This document shows, piece after piece, positions 1-7,171 of a stretch of DNA of 12,443 nt. Under the pieces are notes generated by a model. The model worked only from the letters and a program-made list of their open reading frames with translations. It had not been told where the DNA came from and did not search any database. The translations under genes were made by a program, and so were the position numbers. The stretch's first letter is position 1; the number at the start of each line of letters is the position of its first letter. The stretch is from an uncultured Bacteroidales bacterium (GTDB lineage Bacteria > Bacteroidota > Bacteroidia > Bacteroidales > Bacteroidaceae). The stretch spans positions 1-12,443 of the forward strand of contig CALCYA010000042.1 of assembly GCA_937906165.1 (NCBI GenBank). Reading direction: 5' to 3'.

Positions 1-102
1 GTCGACAAGAAACGCATACGCAAATTCCCGTTGCTGCATTTCATAGGCAGGATAAGGTTGTTGAGCCTGAATGACAGAGAATTGAAGAAAGAACAGAAAT
101 GA
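1..102 (+). CDS. C-terminal end of an unidentified gene (partial)
   Basis: Frame 1 is open from the first base of the window to a TGA at 100-102, giving the last 33 residues of a protein whose start lies outside. The fragment is basic, with a hydrophobic patch near its middle (KFPLLHFIGRI) and a Lys/Glu-rich tail (RELKKEQK). No motif in it allows a family assignment. It is called only because the frame is open and the composition is protein-like. It would be transcribed in the same direction as the gcv cluster but is separated from it by about 310 non-coding bases that contain hairpins and a promoter, so it is probably a different transcription unit. It could also be a chance open frame. Confidence 0.4.
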   Translation, partial: VDKKRIRKFPLLHFIGRIRLLSLNDRELKKEQK

Positions 103-156
103 GAGGCAATATAACGTGGACTCGATATAAGTTAACCGAATCGCGAATATTGTCAT

Positions 157-175
157 CCCTACACCGACAGTAGGG
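157..175. repeat. small hairpin, possible interspersed repeat fragment
   Basis: CCCTAC at 157-162 pairs with GTAGGG at 170-175 around a 7-base loop. The flanking TGTCATCC (151-158) and the following GGGGCGG...GTGTCCGTCC (173-196) resemble the ends of GC-rich palindromes often scattered between genes in Bacteroidota. That link is a recollection, not a match made here. It may mark the end of the upstream transcript. Confidence 0.4.
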
Positions 176-225
176 GCGGTACCGATGTGTCCGTCCAAAA
201 AAACGTTGAGGAACTTCAACAACCT

Positions 226-246
226 GAAACGGAGAACCTTCGTTTC
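226..246. terminator. 9-bp stem hairpin, weak terminator candidate
   Basis: GAAACGGAG (226-234) pairs with CTTCGTTTC (238-246) around a 3-base AAC loop, with one G-T pair in the stem. Only a short GTTT follows on the plus strand, so as an intrinsic terminator it is weak. It lies in the 313-base gap between the partial first gene and lplA, where it could end the upstream transcript. Confidence 0.35.
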
Positions 247-268
247 GTTTAAAATGAACAAAATTTCT

Positions 269-332
269 GGAATGTCATTGCTCTTGCTCTTTACAGACGC
301 TAAACTCCGTTTGGAGATGAACATGACATTCC
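269..332. repeat. 10-bp perfect inverted repeat with nested hairpin
   Basis: GGAATGTCAT (269-278) is the exact reverse complement of ATGACATTCC (323-332). A smaller hairpin, CTCC-GTTT-GGAG (305-316), lies inside. TTTTTATA follows the right arm, which would suit a terminator, though the 44-base interior is long. The TGTCAT/ATGACA ends recall the repeat at 2490-2537, so a degenerate interspersed element is an alternative. Apart from the hairpins and the promoter at 360-389, I see nothing else in 103-415. Confidence 0.45.
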
Positions 333-359
333 TTTTTATAAAAAATAACATTATATTTA

Positions 360-389
360 TTGTATATAAAATATCTTTTAATAAATTTG
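360..389 (+). promoter_or_regulatory. Bacteroidota-type promoter for lplA-gcv
   Basis: TTG at 360-362 and TAAATTTG at 382-389 are separated by 19 bases, matching the -33 (TTTG/TTG) and -7 (TAnnTTTG) boxes of the Bacteroidota primary sigma factor. Transcription would start near 395, giving a leader of roughly 20 bases before lplA. That is too short for a glycine riboswitch, and none was recognised. Confidence 0.6.
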
Positions 390-415
390 TGAGGTACAGC
401 TGTAAATGTTGATAG

Positions 416-1390
416 ATGACATACGTTGCACTCCCAAATGATAAAGATTATCGCCTGCCGTTCTATCTTGCAATGGAGGAGTACGTTGCACGGGAATTCC
501 CCGCGCAAGACTACTTTTTTATGTGGCAGGTGGAACCGACCGTCATCTTTGGACGTAATCAACTTGTCGATAGTGAAGTTGACAGGGTCTACTGCAACGA
601 TAACGGCATACAGGTATACCGCCGCAAGAGCGGTGGAGGCTGTGTCTATGCCGACAAGAGCAACATTATGCTCTCTTATATCACCCCCTCATCAAATGTG
701 AACTTCACCTTTAACCGCTATATGCTTATGGTGGAGCATGCCCTACAGAAGTTAGGCGTGGATGCACGCACCACTGGGCGCAATGACATCCTTGTCGACG
801 GCAAGAAGGTTTCGGGCAATGCCTTCTATCATCTGCCAGAGCGCAGCATAGTCCACGGCACAATGCTCTATGATACCAATCTTGAGCACATGGCACGTGC
901 TACAACACCGTCCGACTGCAAACTAAAGAGCAAAGGAGTGGAATCTGTGCGCCAGCACGTCACAACACTCAACCGTTATATATCATTGTCGATAGAGGAA
1001 CTGAAGCAGTTCTTCCGTACTGAACTGTGTGATGACGAGAGAGTGCTTTCGGCTGCTGATATTGCTGCGATTGAGGAGATTGAGCGCGAATATTATACCC
1101 CTGAATTCATATACGGCAACAACCCGGCCTATTCGGTTGTAAAGAGCAAGCGCATCGAGGGCGTTGGTGAGTTCCGTGTGAGCATTGATGCCAAGGGCGG
1201 AGTGGTGCGCAAGGTAAACCTCACGGGTGACTTTTTTGTGATAGGAGACATTGACACCATGCTTCTTGCAAAGCTCAAAGGTGTGAGGCTTGAACGCGAG
1301 GCATTGGAAAAGGCTCTTTGCGGTGTCGACTGCAGCGCGGTAATAATGAATCTGACTGAAGAACAACTTATAAACTTATTAATTGACTGA
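416..1390 (+). CDS. lplA: lipoate-protein ligase A
   Basis: Activates free lipoate with ATP and attaches it to a lysine of lipoyl-domain proteins in the cytoplasm, here most likely GcvH. Seen in the 324 residues: the substrate-binding motif RRKSGGGCVY (69-78), then GRNDI (121-125) and GKKVSGNA (129-136), whose second lysine (131) corresponds to the catalytic lysine of the family. HGTMLYD (147-153) and SKGVESVR (172-179) complete the biotin/lipoate A/B ligase core. Residues from about 237 form the accessory C-terminal domain (GVGEFRVSIDAKGG...NLTGDFF). Length fits full-length LplA. The ATG at 416 sits about 27 bases after the -7 box; no Shine-Dalgarno is seen. It is first in the cluster and ends 2 bases before gcvT, so the two are surely co-transcribed. 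Substrate specificity for GcvH is inferred from the neighbourhood. Confidence 0.93.
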   Translation: MTYVALPNDKDYRLPFYLAMEEYVAREFPAQDYFFMWQVEPTVIFGRNQLVDSEVDRVYCNDNGIQVYRRKSGGGCVYADKSNIMLSYITPSSNVNFTFNRYMLMVEHALQKLGVDARTTGRNDILVDGKKVSGNAFYHLPERSIVHGTMLYDTNLEHMARATTPSDCKLKSKGVESVRQHVTTLNRYISLSIEELKQFFRTELCDDERVLSAADIAAIEEIEREYYTPEFIYGNNPAYSVVKSKRIEGVGEFRVSIDAKGGVVRKVNLTGDFFVIGDIDTMLLAKLKGVRLEREALEKALCGVDCSAVIMNLTEEQLINLLID

Positions 1391-1392
1391 TT

Positions 1393-2481
1393 ATGGAAAA
1401 CAAAAGAACCTGTCTTTACGACAAACACGTGGCGTTGGGTGCGCTGATAAGCCCTTTCGGTGGCTTTGACATGCCAATCCAGTATACCAACATTGTTGAC
1501 GAGCACAACGCTGTGCGTCAGGCGTGCGGTATCTTTGATGTCTCTCACATGGGCGAGGTGCTTATCACCGGTGCCGAGAGCGAGAAATTCGTGAACTATA
1601 TTTTCACTAACGATATTGCCGGTGCTCCCGACGGCAAGATTTTCTACGGAATGATGTGTCACCCTACCGGCGGTGTCGTTGATGACCTGCTTGTATACAA
1701 GATGGGCGCTGAACGCTTCTTCCTTGTAATCAACGCATCGAACATCGACAAGGATGTTGCATGGATTATGGAGCATGCCAAAGAGTTCGATGTTGTGGTA
1801 GAGCACCAGAGCGAGAAGTACGGTGAGGTGGCAGTCCAGGGCCCGAAGACAGAGGAAATCGTCGAGCGCATCCTTGGCCTGCAGTGCAGCGACCTCACAT
1901 TCTACACCTGCAAGGAGGTTGAGGTGAATGGTGAGACAATCATCATCAGCCGCACTGGTTACACCGGTGAGGACGGCTTTGAGATTTATGCTTCACATGC
2001 ATTCACAAACGAGGTGTGGGACAAGCTCGTGGGCAGCGGTGAGGTGAAGCCTTGCGGTCTCGGTTGCCGCGATACCCTCCGCTTCGAGGTAGGTCTTCCA
2101 CTTTATGGCGATGAGCTTACCGACGAGATTACCCCTCTTGAGGCAGGCTTGGGCATGTTCGCAAAGCTCGACAAGGATTTCATTGGCCGCGATGCTCTTG
2201 TAGCACAGAAGGCCGAGGGCCTCAAGCGCAAGATTGTAGGCATCGAGCTCAAGGACAAGGCTATTCCACGTCACGGCTATCCAGTTGAGGTTGACGGCAA
2301 GGTGATAGGCGAGGTTACGACAGGCTACAACTCAATCTCTACAGGCAAGAGCGTCTGTATGGCTATGATAGACATTGAATATGCAAAGCTCGATACTGAG
2401 GTTGAGGTACGCATCCGCAAGAAGGTGTTCCCCGGTGTAGTCACCAAAAAACGTTTCTACGACAAAAACTATAAGAAATAA
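1393..2481 (+). CDS. gcvT: glycine cleavage T-protein (aminomethyltransferase)
   Basis: Transfers the one-carbon unit from aminomethyl-lipoyl-GcvH to tetrahydrofolate, giving 5,10-methylene-THF and ammonia. The 362-residue length is typical. The N-terminal part has FGGFDMPIQY (22-31) and the conserved FDVSHMGE (48-55). GGVVDDLLVY (93-102) contains the acidic residue implicated in folate catalysis. The second domain has SRTGYTGEDGFE and the CGLGCRDTLRFE segment. The C-terminal beta-barrel domain starts near residue 257 and includes RHGYPVEVDGKVIGEVTTG. The start ATG follows the lplA stop by 2 bases. It is followed by a 116-base gap with a palindromic repeat before gcvH. No missing key residue was noticed. 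Confidence 0.96.
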   Translation: MENKRTCLYDKHVALGALISPFGGFDMPIQYTNIVDEHNAVRQACGIFDVSHMGEVLITGAESEKFVNYIFTNDIAGAPDGKIFYGMMCHPTGGVVDDLLVYKMGAERFFLVINASNIDKDVAWIMEHAKEFDVVVEHQSEKYGEVAVQGPKTEEIVERILGLQCSDLTFYTCKEVEVNGETIIISRTGYTGEDGFEIYASHAFTNEVWDKLVGSGEVKPCGLGCRDTLRFEVGLPLYGDELTDEITPLEAGLGMFAKLDKDFIGRDALVAQKAEGLKRKIVGIELKDKAIPRHGYPVEVDGKVIGEVTTGYNSISTGKSVCMAMIDIEYAKLDTEVEVRIRKKVFPGVVTKKRFYDKNYKK

Positions 2482-2489
2482 ATGCAGAT

Positions 2490-2537
2490 TGTCATCCTGA
2501 GCATTTTTTGAGATACTTCGTTTCACTCAGTATGACA
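2490..2537. repeat. 12-bp imperfect inverted repeat of the TGTCATCCTGAG type
   Basis: TGTCATCCTGAG (2490-2501) and CTCAGTATGACA (2526-2537) are reverse complements with a single mismatch. TGTCATCCTGAGC-type palindromes are a familiar interspersed motif between Bacteroidota genes (recollection). Here the element lies inside the gcv operon, 8 bases after the gcvT stop. Transcribed, it would form a hairpin without a U-tract, so it looks more like an RNA stability or processing element than a terminator. Confidence 0.6.
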
Positions 2538-2582
2538 AATACTTGATTGCAATAGCTATAAACTTAAATGAACTAACTAACC

Positions 2583-2596
2583 ATTAAAATTTTAAT
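2583..2596. promoter_or_regulatory. 14-bp AT palindrome directly before gcvH
   Basis: ATTAAAATTTTAAT is a perfect palindrome ending one base before the gcvH start codon, preceded by an unstructured AACTAACTAACC stretch. Bacteroidota leaders are often A/T-rich and lack a Shine-Dalgarno at such places, so this may simply be a favourable initiation region. No TAnnTTTG box was found in 2538-2597, so an internal gcvH promoter is not supported. Confidence 0.3.
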
Positions 2597-2597
2597 T

Positions 2598-2978
2598 ATG
2601 AGCACAATTTTGGAAAGACTTTATTACGCAGAGTCACACGAGTATGTAAAGGTAGAGGGTGAATTCGGTTATGTGGGTATCACCGACTATGCACAGCACG
2701 AGCTTGGCAACGTGGTATACGTTGATATGCCAGATGTTGACGATGAGGTAACAGCAGGTGAGGACTTCGGTGCCGTTGAGAGCGTAAAGGCTGCCAGCGA
2801 CCTTATCTCTCCTGTAAGCGGTACTGTAGTCGAGGTCAACGAGGCTCTCAACGACAATCCCGAGCTTGTGAACAGCGACCCATATGCAAACTGGATTATC
2901 AAGGTTCAGCTTTCCGATCCTTCAGAGGTTGAGAATCTGATGGATGCTGAGGCGTATAAGGCTGCTATCGGCGAGTGA
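2598..2978 (+). CDS. gcvH: glycine cleavage H-protein (lipoyl carrier)
   Basis: Small lipoylated shuttle that carries the aminomethyl group from P- to T-protein and is re-oxidised by L-protein. The 126 residues are full length for the family. HEYVKVEGEFGYVGITDYAQHELG (14-37) is the classic N-terminal signature, followed by VVYVDMPDVDDEV. The lipoylation site is Lys64 in AVESVKAAS (59-67), flanked by the usual Glu and Ser. The C-terminal half has SPVSGTVVEVNEAL, then NSDPYANWIIKV. LplA, encoded two genes upstream, is the obvious enzyme to modify Lys64. The ATG at 2598 is the only start that preserves the N-terminus. The gene is bracketed on both sides by palindromic repeats. Confidence 0.97.
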   Translation: MSTILERLYYAESHEYVKVEGEFGYVGITDYAQHELGNVVYVDMPDVDDEVTAGEDFGAVESVKAASDLISPVSGTVVEVNEALNDNPELVNSDPYANWIIKVQLSDPSEVENLMDAEAYKAAIGE

Positions 2979-2984
2979 TTTTTC

Positions 2985-3110
2985 AATACCCCCTCCGGCA
3001 GTTCCTGCCTCGTCCCCCTAAAATAGGGGGACAATATAATTACTTGGTTTAATGCCATGCTTTATTCCTCCCCTGTTTTAGGGGAGGTGGTTGAAAACCG
3101 GAGGGGTAAA
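2985..3110. repeat. composite GC-rich palindromic element between gcvH and gcvPA
   Basis: Outer arms ACCCCCTCCGG (2988-2998) and CCGGAGGGGT (3098-3107) are inverted, one C/G shorter on the right. Inside are two perfect hairpins: GTCCCCCTA (3012-3020) with TAGGGGGAC (3024-3032), a 9-bp stem with AAA loop; and CCTCCCCT (3067-3074) with AGGGGAGG (3080-3087), an 8-bp stem with GTTTT loop. The whole can fold as a cloverleaf-like cruciform. Elements with these CCGGAGGGG and CCTCCCC...GGGGAGG blocks are interspersed in many Bacteroidota genomes (recollection). It fills nearly all of the 144-base gap, so gcvPA and gcvPB may be differentially expressed from the genes upstream. Confidence 0.7.
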
Positions 3111-3122
3111 TAACTCCAAATT

Positions 3123-4439
3123 ATGAAATACTTCCCTCATACCCAACAGGATATTGAACAGATGCTTGCCGTTGCGGGACTCAAGTCCATGGACGAGCTC
3201 TTTGGCGAGATTCCGCAGCAGCTGCTGTTCAATCGCGAATTCAACCTCCCCGAGGCTATGTCCGAGGTTGAGATACGCAACTATTTTGAGGCATTAGGTA
3301 AACGCAACAGCAACCTTGTCTGTTTTGCGGGTGCCGGTGTCGAAGACCACTATTCACCGTCGGTGATATCACCTATCATCTCACGCGGTGAGTTCCTTAC
3401 AGCATACACTCCTTACCAGCCCGAGATTTCACAGGGTACATTGCAGTATATCTTCGAGTACCAGTCGATGATTTGCGAGCTGACAGGAATGGATGTCACC
3501 AACGCTTCAATGTATGACGGCACAACCGCCACAGCCGAGGCTATGATGATGTGTGTTGCCATTGCCAAGAAACGTAACAAGGTGCTTGTATCGGCAACTG
3601 TCGACCCGAAGGTGAAACGCGTTGTCGAGACATACGCGAAGTATCAGGGTGTAGTCATTGAGACTATCGCCGAGAAGGATGGCGTTACCGACCTTGCAGA
3701 TCTTGAGGTAAAGCTTGCTGCCGACGATGTGGCAGGTGTTATCCTTGCACAGCCTAACTTCTACGGTGTTGTAGAGGATTATGCCGGTGTTGCCGATATG
3801 TGCCATGCAAAGAAGGCGCAGCTTGTGATGAATGCCAAGCTGTCCGCTCTTGCAGTGCTCAAGACTCCGGCAGAGTGGGGCGCTGACATCGCTTGCGGCG
3901 ATGCGCAGTCACTCGGTATTCCAATGACATACGGCGGTCCTTACGTCGGTTATCTTGCCTGTATAAACGCACATGTGCGCAAGCTGCCCGGACGTATCGT
4001 CGGTGCAACAACCGATGTTGACGGCAAGCGTGCATTCGTGCTTACATTGCAGGCACGCGAGCAGCATATCCGTCGCGAGAAGGCGAACAGCAACATCTGT
4101 TCCAACCAGTCTCTCATGGCATTGTGGGTGACAATCTACATGTCGGTGATGGGTAACAAGGGCCTCAATGAGGCTTGCTCACTCTCGTATAGCGGTGCGC
4201 ATTACCTTGCCCAGCAACTTGTTGCTACCGGCAAGTGCACAATGGCATATGACAAACCGTTCTTCAACGAGTTTGCAGTGAAGACAACTGTTCCTGCACA
4301 GCAGGTGCTTGAGGCTCTTCTTGCAAACGGCATCCTCGGTGGTGTACGCATTGCCGACGATACTCTGCTTGTATGCGTTACAGAGCAGCGCTCAAAGGCC
4401 GAGATGGACAAGTTTGTCGAAATAGTAAGTAACATTTAA
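3123..4439 (+). CDS. gcvPA: glycine dehydrogenase (decarboxylating) subunit 1
   Basis: N-terminal half of the two-subunit P-protein, which with GcvPB decarboxylates glycine on PLP and hands the aminomethyl group to lipoyl-GcvH. The 438-residue length matches the family. Seen: AYTPYQPEISQGTLQYIFEY (94-113), then TGMDVTNASMYDGTTATAEA (121-140), GADIACGDAQSLGIPMTYGG (253-272), GRIVGATTDVDGKRAF (290-305) and REQHIRREKANSNICSNQ (312-329). As expected for subunit 1, it has the PLP-enzyme fold but not the Schiff-base lysine, which is on GcvPB. The start at 3123 has no Shine-Dalgarno and follows the composite palindrome closely; the stop is 17 bases before gcvPB. The split P-protein is noteworthy for this phylum (see findings). 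Confidence 0.95.
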   Translation: MKYFPHTQQDIEQMLAVAGLKSMDELFGEIPQQLLFNREFNLPEAMSEVEIRNYFEALGKRNSNLVCFAGAGVEDHYSPSVISPIISRGEFLTAYTPYQPEISQGTLQYIFEYQSMICELTGMDVTNASMYDGTTATAEAMMMCVAIAKKRNKVLVSATVDPKVKRVVETYAKYQGVVIETIAEKDGVTDLADLEVKLAADDVAGVILAQPNFYGVVEDYAGVADMCHAKKAQLVMNAKLSALAVLKTPAEWGADIACGDAQSLGIPMTYGGPYVGYLACINAHVRKLPGRIVGATTDVDGKRAFVLTLQAREQHIRREKANSNICSNQSLMALWVTIYMSVMGNKGLNEACSLSYSGAHYLAQQLVATGKCTMAYDKPFFNEFAVKTTVPAQQVLEALLANGILGGVRIADDTLLVCVTEQRSKAEMDKFVEIVSNI

Positions 4440-4442
4440 TAT

Positions 4443-4449
4443 AAGGAGG
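4443..4449 (+). promoter_or_regulatory. strong Shine-Dalgarno before gcvPB
   Basis: AAGGAGG at 4443-4449, 7 bases before the ATG at 4457, is a near-ideal complement to the 16S rRNA 3' end. It fixes the gcvPB start and stands out because none of the other genes here has a comparable site. Confidence 0.8.
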
Positions 4450-4456
4450 AGATACT

Positions 4457-5923
4457 ATGATACGCAATTATGACAAATTGATATTCGAGCTCTCAAAAGA
4501 GGGCCGCACAGGATATTCTCTTCCAAAGAATGAACTGAAAGAGCAGCACTGCATCTGCCAGTTGCCGGCGAACCTCAAACGCGTGTCGGCACCAGAGCTT
4601 CCCGAGGTTACGGAGTTCGACGTGGTACGTCACTACACCAACCTCTCTAACAAGAACTTCGGCGTAGATACAGGCTTCTATCCATTGGGCAGCTGTACCA
4701 TGAAGTACAACCCACGCATCAACGAGGAAATCAGCGCCTTGCCGTCGTTCGCACGCCTGCATCCGGCTGCTCCTGTCGAGGCTGCCCAGGGCGCTCTCGA
4801 GGTATACTACAACCTCGCAGCGTCGCTTGCCGAGATAAGTGGTCTTGGAGCATTCACGCTCAACCCCTATGCCGGTGCACACGGTGAGCTTACAGGTCTA
4901 ATGATTATGCGCTCATACCACATGCAGCGCGGCGACCTCAAGCGCACAAAGGTTATCGTTCCCGACAGTGCCCACGGTACCAACCCCGCGAGTGCGGCAG
5001 TCTGCGGCCTGCAGATTGTAGAGGTCAAGTCAACAGCCAACGGCACCGTTGACGTTGAGGACCTCAAGCCGTTGCTCGACGATACTGTTGCCGGTATCAT
5101 GATGACAAACCCCAACACCCTCGGTATCTTCGAGACAGAGATCCCCGAGATTGCACGTCTTGTACACGAGTGCGGCGGCTTGCTCTACTACGACGGAGCC
5201 AACCTCAATGCAGTGCTCGGCAAGTGCCGTCCCGGTGACATGGGCTTCGACATCATGCACATCAACCTCCACAAGACCTTCTCTACACCTCACGGTGGCG
5301 GTGGACCCGGTGACGGCCCTGTAGGCGTACGCGCTGGCCTCGAGGCTTTGTTGCCCAACCCACAGGTGAAGAAGGATGCCGACGGCAAGTATTACATCGA
5401 CACCGATGACAAGTCGGCGGGCTATGTATCGAATTTCCTCGGCAACTTCGCAGTGCTGTTGCGTGCATATACCTATATCCTCACCCTCGGTCGCGAGAAT
5501 GTGAAGATGGTAGGTCCGCTCGCAGTGCTCAATGCCAACTATGTGAAGGAGTCCTTGAAGAACGAGTACTATCTGCCTATCGAGGGCGTTTGCAAGCACG
5601 AGTTCGTGTTCGACGGCCTTGCCGACAAGTCGACAGGTGTCACAACCCTCGATATTGCCAAGCGTCTGCTCGACTACGGCTACCATGCACCTACAATCTA
5701 CTTCCCGCTGCTGTTCCACCAGAGCATCATGATTGAGCCTACCGAGACTGAGAGCAAGGAGACACTCGATGAGTTCATTGCAGTGATGAAGAAGGTTGCA
5801 GCCGAGGCAATAGAGAACCCGGACATTGTCAAGAGCGCTCCGCACAGCACCCCTGTGCGCCGTTTGGATGAGACAACCGCCGCACGTTTCCCCAAAACCA
5901 CCTATAAGCAGTTAAAAGGATAA
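4457..5923 (+). CDS. gcvPB: glycine dehydrogenase (decarboxylating) subunit 2
   Basis: C-terminal half of the two-subunit P-protein and the PLP-binding subunit. Seen in the 488 residues: the N-terminal FELSKEGRTGYSLP (10-23), TGFYPLGSCTMKYNPR (72-87), the PLP-site segments PDSAHGTNPASA (169-180) and YYDGANLNAV (244-253), and HINLHKTFSTPHGGGGPG (268-285), in which Lys273 is the predicted Schiff-base lysine. The conserved C-terminal HAPTIYFPLL segment and the closing AP-HSTPVRRLDE are present. Start chosen from the strong AAGGAGG 7 bases upstream. It is the last gene of the cluster: 140 bases without a gene and then a 19-bp-stem hairpin follow. No lpd/L-protein gene is nearby. Confidence 0.96.
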   Translation: MIRNYDKLIFELSKEGRTGYSLPKNELKEQHCICQLPANLKRVSAPELPEVTEFDVVRHYTNLSNKNFGVDTGFYPLGSCTMKYNPRINEEISALPSFARLHPAAPVEAAQGALEVYYNLAASLAEISGLGAFTLNPYAGAHGELTGLMIMRSYHMQRGDLKRTKVIVPDSAHGTNPASAAVCGLQIVEVKSTANGTVDVEDLKPLLDDTVAGIMMTNPNTLGIFETEIPEIARLVHECGGLLYYDGANLNAVLGKCRPGDMGFDIMHINLHKTFSTPHGGGGPGDGPVGVRAGLEALLPNPQVKKDADGKYYIDTDDKSAGYVSNFLGNFAVLLRAYTYILTLGRENVKMVGPLAVLNANYVKESLKNEYYLPIEGVCKHEFVFDGLADKSTGVTTLDIAKRLLDYGYHAPTIYFPLLFHQSIMIEPTETESKETLDEFIAVMKKVAAEAIENPDIVKSAPHSTPVRRLDETTAARFPKTTYKQLKG

Positions 5924-6063
5924 CGTGTAATGTTTCATGTTTAATGTTGCTTGCAGCATTGATAGCATGAGCAGCAATCGTCACGGGTTGCATGGATGCA
6001 ATTCATGCCCCGCGGTGTGCGATTAGCGAGTGTTGTCAAAGGGTAACGGACAACGTTTGTATT
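5924..6063. other. non-coding spacer after gcvPB
   Basis: No gene seen. It contains a palindrome TTGCAT-GG-ATGCAA (5988-6001) and a weak hairpin GTTGTC/GACAAC (6032-6037 with 6049-6054, 11-base loop) followed by GTTTGT. The AATGTTTCATGTTTAATGTTGC start looks like simple repeat-like spacer. Nothing functional can be assigned. Confidence 0.4.
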
Positions 6064-6106
6064 ATATGATTAATGGGCTTGCTTACGGCAAGCCCATTAA
6101 TCATAT
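6064..6106. terminator. bidirectional intrinsic terminator between gcvPB and the regulator
   Basis: A perfect 19-bp inverted repeat (6064-6082 and 6088-6106) around a TTACG loop, with core GGGCTTGC/GCAAGCCC. On the plus strand TCTTATTT follows, which suits termination of the gcv transcript. On the minus strand the tail is AATACAAA, so termination there would be poorer. The regulator's stop codon (6101-6103) lies inside the right arm, so both convergent genes share the hairpin. Confidence 0.75.
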
Positions 6107-7147
6107 TCTTATTTCATCGCCCATAATCGCTTTTATGCGTTTTACTCTGTTCCAGACGGTCTGTCTGGGAGCATTTGTTATTCTCTCAATCTCGGGATTA
6201 CTCATTCCTGCTTTCAGAAGATAACAAACCCTAAGGGTCGTTTCATTAATTTGGGGCAGTTTTTTATGTATCGCGTCTTTGAATGTAGGATATTTCTCTT
6301 CAATAGTGTGATATAGTTCTAACCAGTTTTCTTCAGTCGGTTCTTCTTGCCCTATCGCTGCCTGTTTGAATTTAGTGATAATACCGCTGTTGGTACATTT
6401 CATATTATCTTTCAGTACCATTTTCATCAAGTCGCAGTTCTGCTGTTCGCGTGTCTTCAGTAGATTCTCGGCTTTTTGAATCTCCTCATTCTTATGCTTT
6501 AGCCTGTTTCTGTATCTAAGCAAGATAAGTAATAGTATAACTATGACAGAAACGATGATTGACAAAAGAATACTTCTTCTTACTGCTGTCATTATCCCGG
6601 TTGGGCTGGTTGCCTTGTCCGAACCTGTATGGGCGTTGCTTTTGCCGAAAGTCAATATTTCAATTGCATTGTAATCCCATGCTTTTTCAACATACCAATC
6701 CGATCTTTTTCTGTCCCCTCTGACTCCTGTTGTGTCTTCGTAACCCAATAAAGGATTAAGCTTAATGCTAAGATGCTTATATGCATTCCCTTTTAATTTG
6801 TTGCCGGACACAATGACTTTGAACACATCTTCGATTAAAGCGGAATCCACTTCGGTATATTTGATGTCTGTTTTATACATTATTGCTCGCCCTCTTCCAA
6901 AGGATTGGACATCAGTCAATGAGTCAAGCAACTCTATGTATAGATATGAATATTCTTTACGGAAATCTGCACTGCCTTCTCTGAAATATTCTGCATTGCG
7001 CTGTAGCTCAAGAAATGCCTCTTTGTGTGAAGTGTCGCTTATTTCATGAATTCTATCCAATAGTACTTTCCCTTTATCTTCGTTATCCGTAACAAATGTC
7101 ATTGGTGTTACAGATAATAGTACAAAACAGAGAATCAAAAATTTCAT
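6101..7147 (-). CDS. membrane-spanning one-component HTH regulator
   Basis: Predicted transcription regulator of 348 residues. Seen: a signal peptide or N-terminal anchor (residues 1-20, very hydrophobic after MKF), a mostly helical N-terminal region (21-185) with weak TPR-like character, one strong TM helix (192-210, ending in RYRNR), a charged coiled coil (211-248), and a C-terminal LuxR/sigma-4-like helix-turn-helix (about 302-340: TLRVCYLLKAGMSNPEIERI...RQTVWNRVKRIK). The expected topology is periplasmic sensor, TM, cytoplasmic DNA-binding domain. Bacteroidota have many such TPR-TM-HTH proteins; this one is short and lacks clear TPRs. There is no receiver or kinase domain. Its start, next to ATTAGGAT on the minus strand, faces the divergent barrel gene across 186 bases holding a repeat array, so regulating that gene is the natural inference. 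The ligand is unknown. Confidence 0.8.
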   Translation of the reverse strand: MKFLILCFVLLSVTPMTFVTDNEDKGKVLLDRIHEISDTSHKEAFLELQRNAEYFREGSADFRKEYSYLYIELLDSLTDVQSFGRGRAIMYKTDIKYTEVDSALIEDVFKVIVSGNKLKGNAYKHLSIKLNPLLGYEDTTGVRGDRKRSDWYVEKAWDYNAIEILTFGKSNAHTGSDKATSPTGIMTAVRRSILLSIIVSVIVILLLILLRYRNRLKHKNEEIQKAENLLKTREQQNCDLMKMVLKDNMKCTNSGIITKFKQAAIGQEEPTEENWLELYHTIEEKYPTFKDAIHKKLPQINETTLRVCYLLKAGMSNPEIERITNAPRQTVWNRVKRIKAIMGDEIRI

Positions 7148-7171
7148 AATATATTATCCTAATTATATATG

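Noticed and set aside
185..412. 75-codon plus-strand ORF before lplA
   Set aside because: Low-complexity Phe/Ile/Lys/Asn translation, covers the hairpins and the lplA promoter, and has no ribosome site; a chance ORF in AT-rich spacer.
103..415. Possible glycine riboswitch upstream of the gcv cluster
   Set aside because: The hairpins lie upstream of the predicted promoter and the leader is only about 20 bases; no tandem aptamer structure was recognised.
2979..3122. Intrinsic terminator between gcvH and gcvPA
   Set aside because: The stems are strong but none is followed by a U-tract; GC-rich interspersed palindrome fits better, with gcvPA still likely read through.
5030..5845. 271-codon minus-strand ORF inside gcvPB
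   Set aside because: Antisense shadow of a strongly conserved gene whose biased codon use removes stops on the other strand; no motif or start signal.
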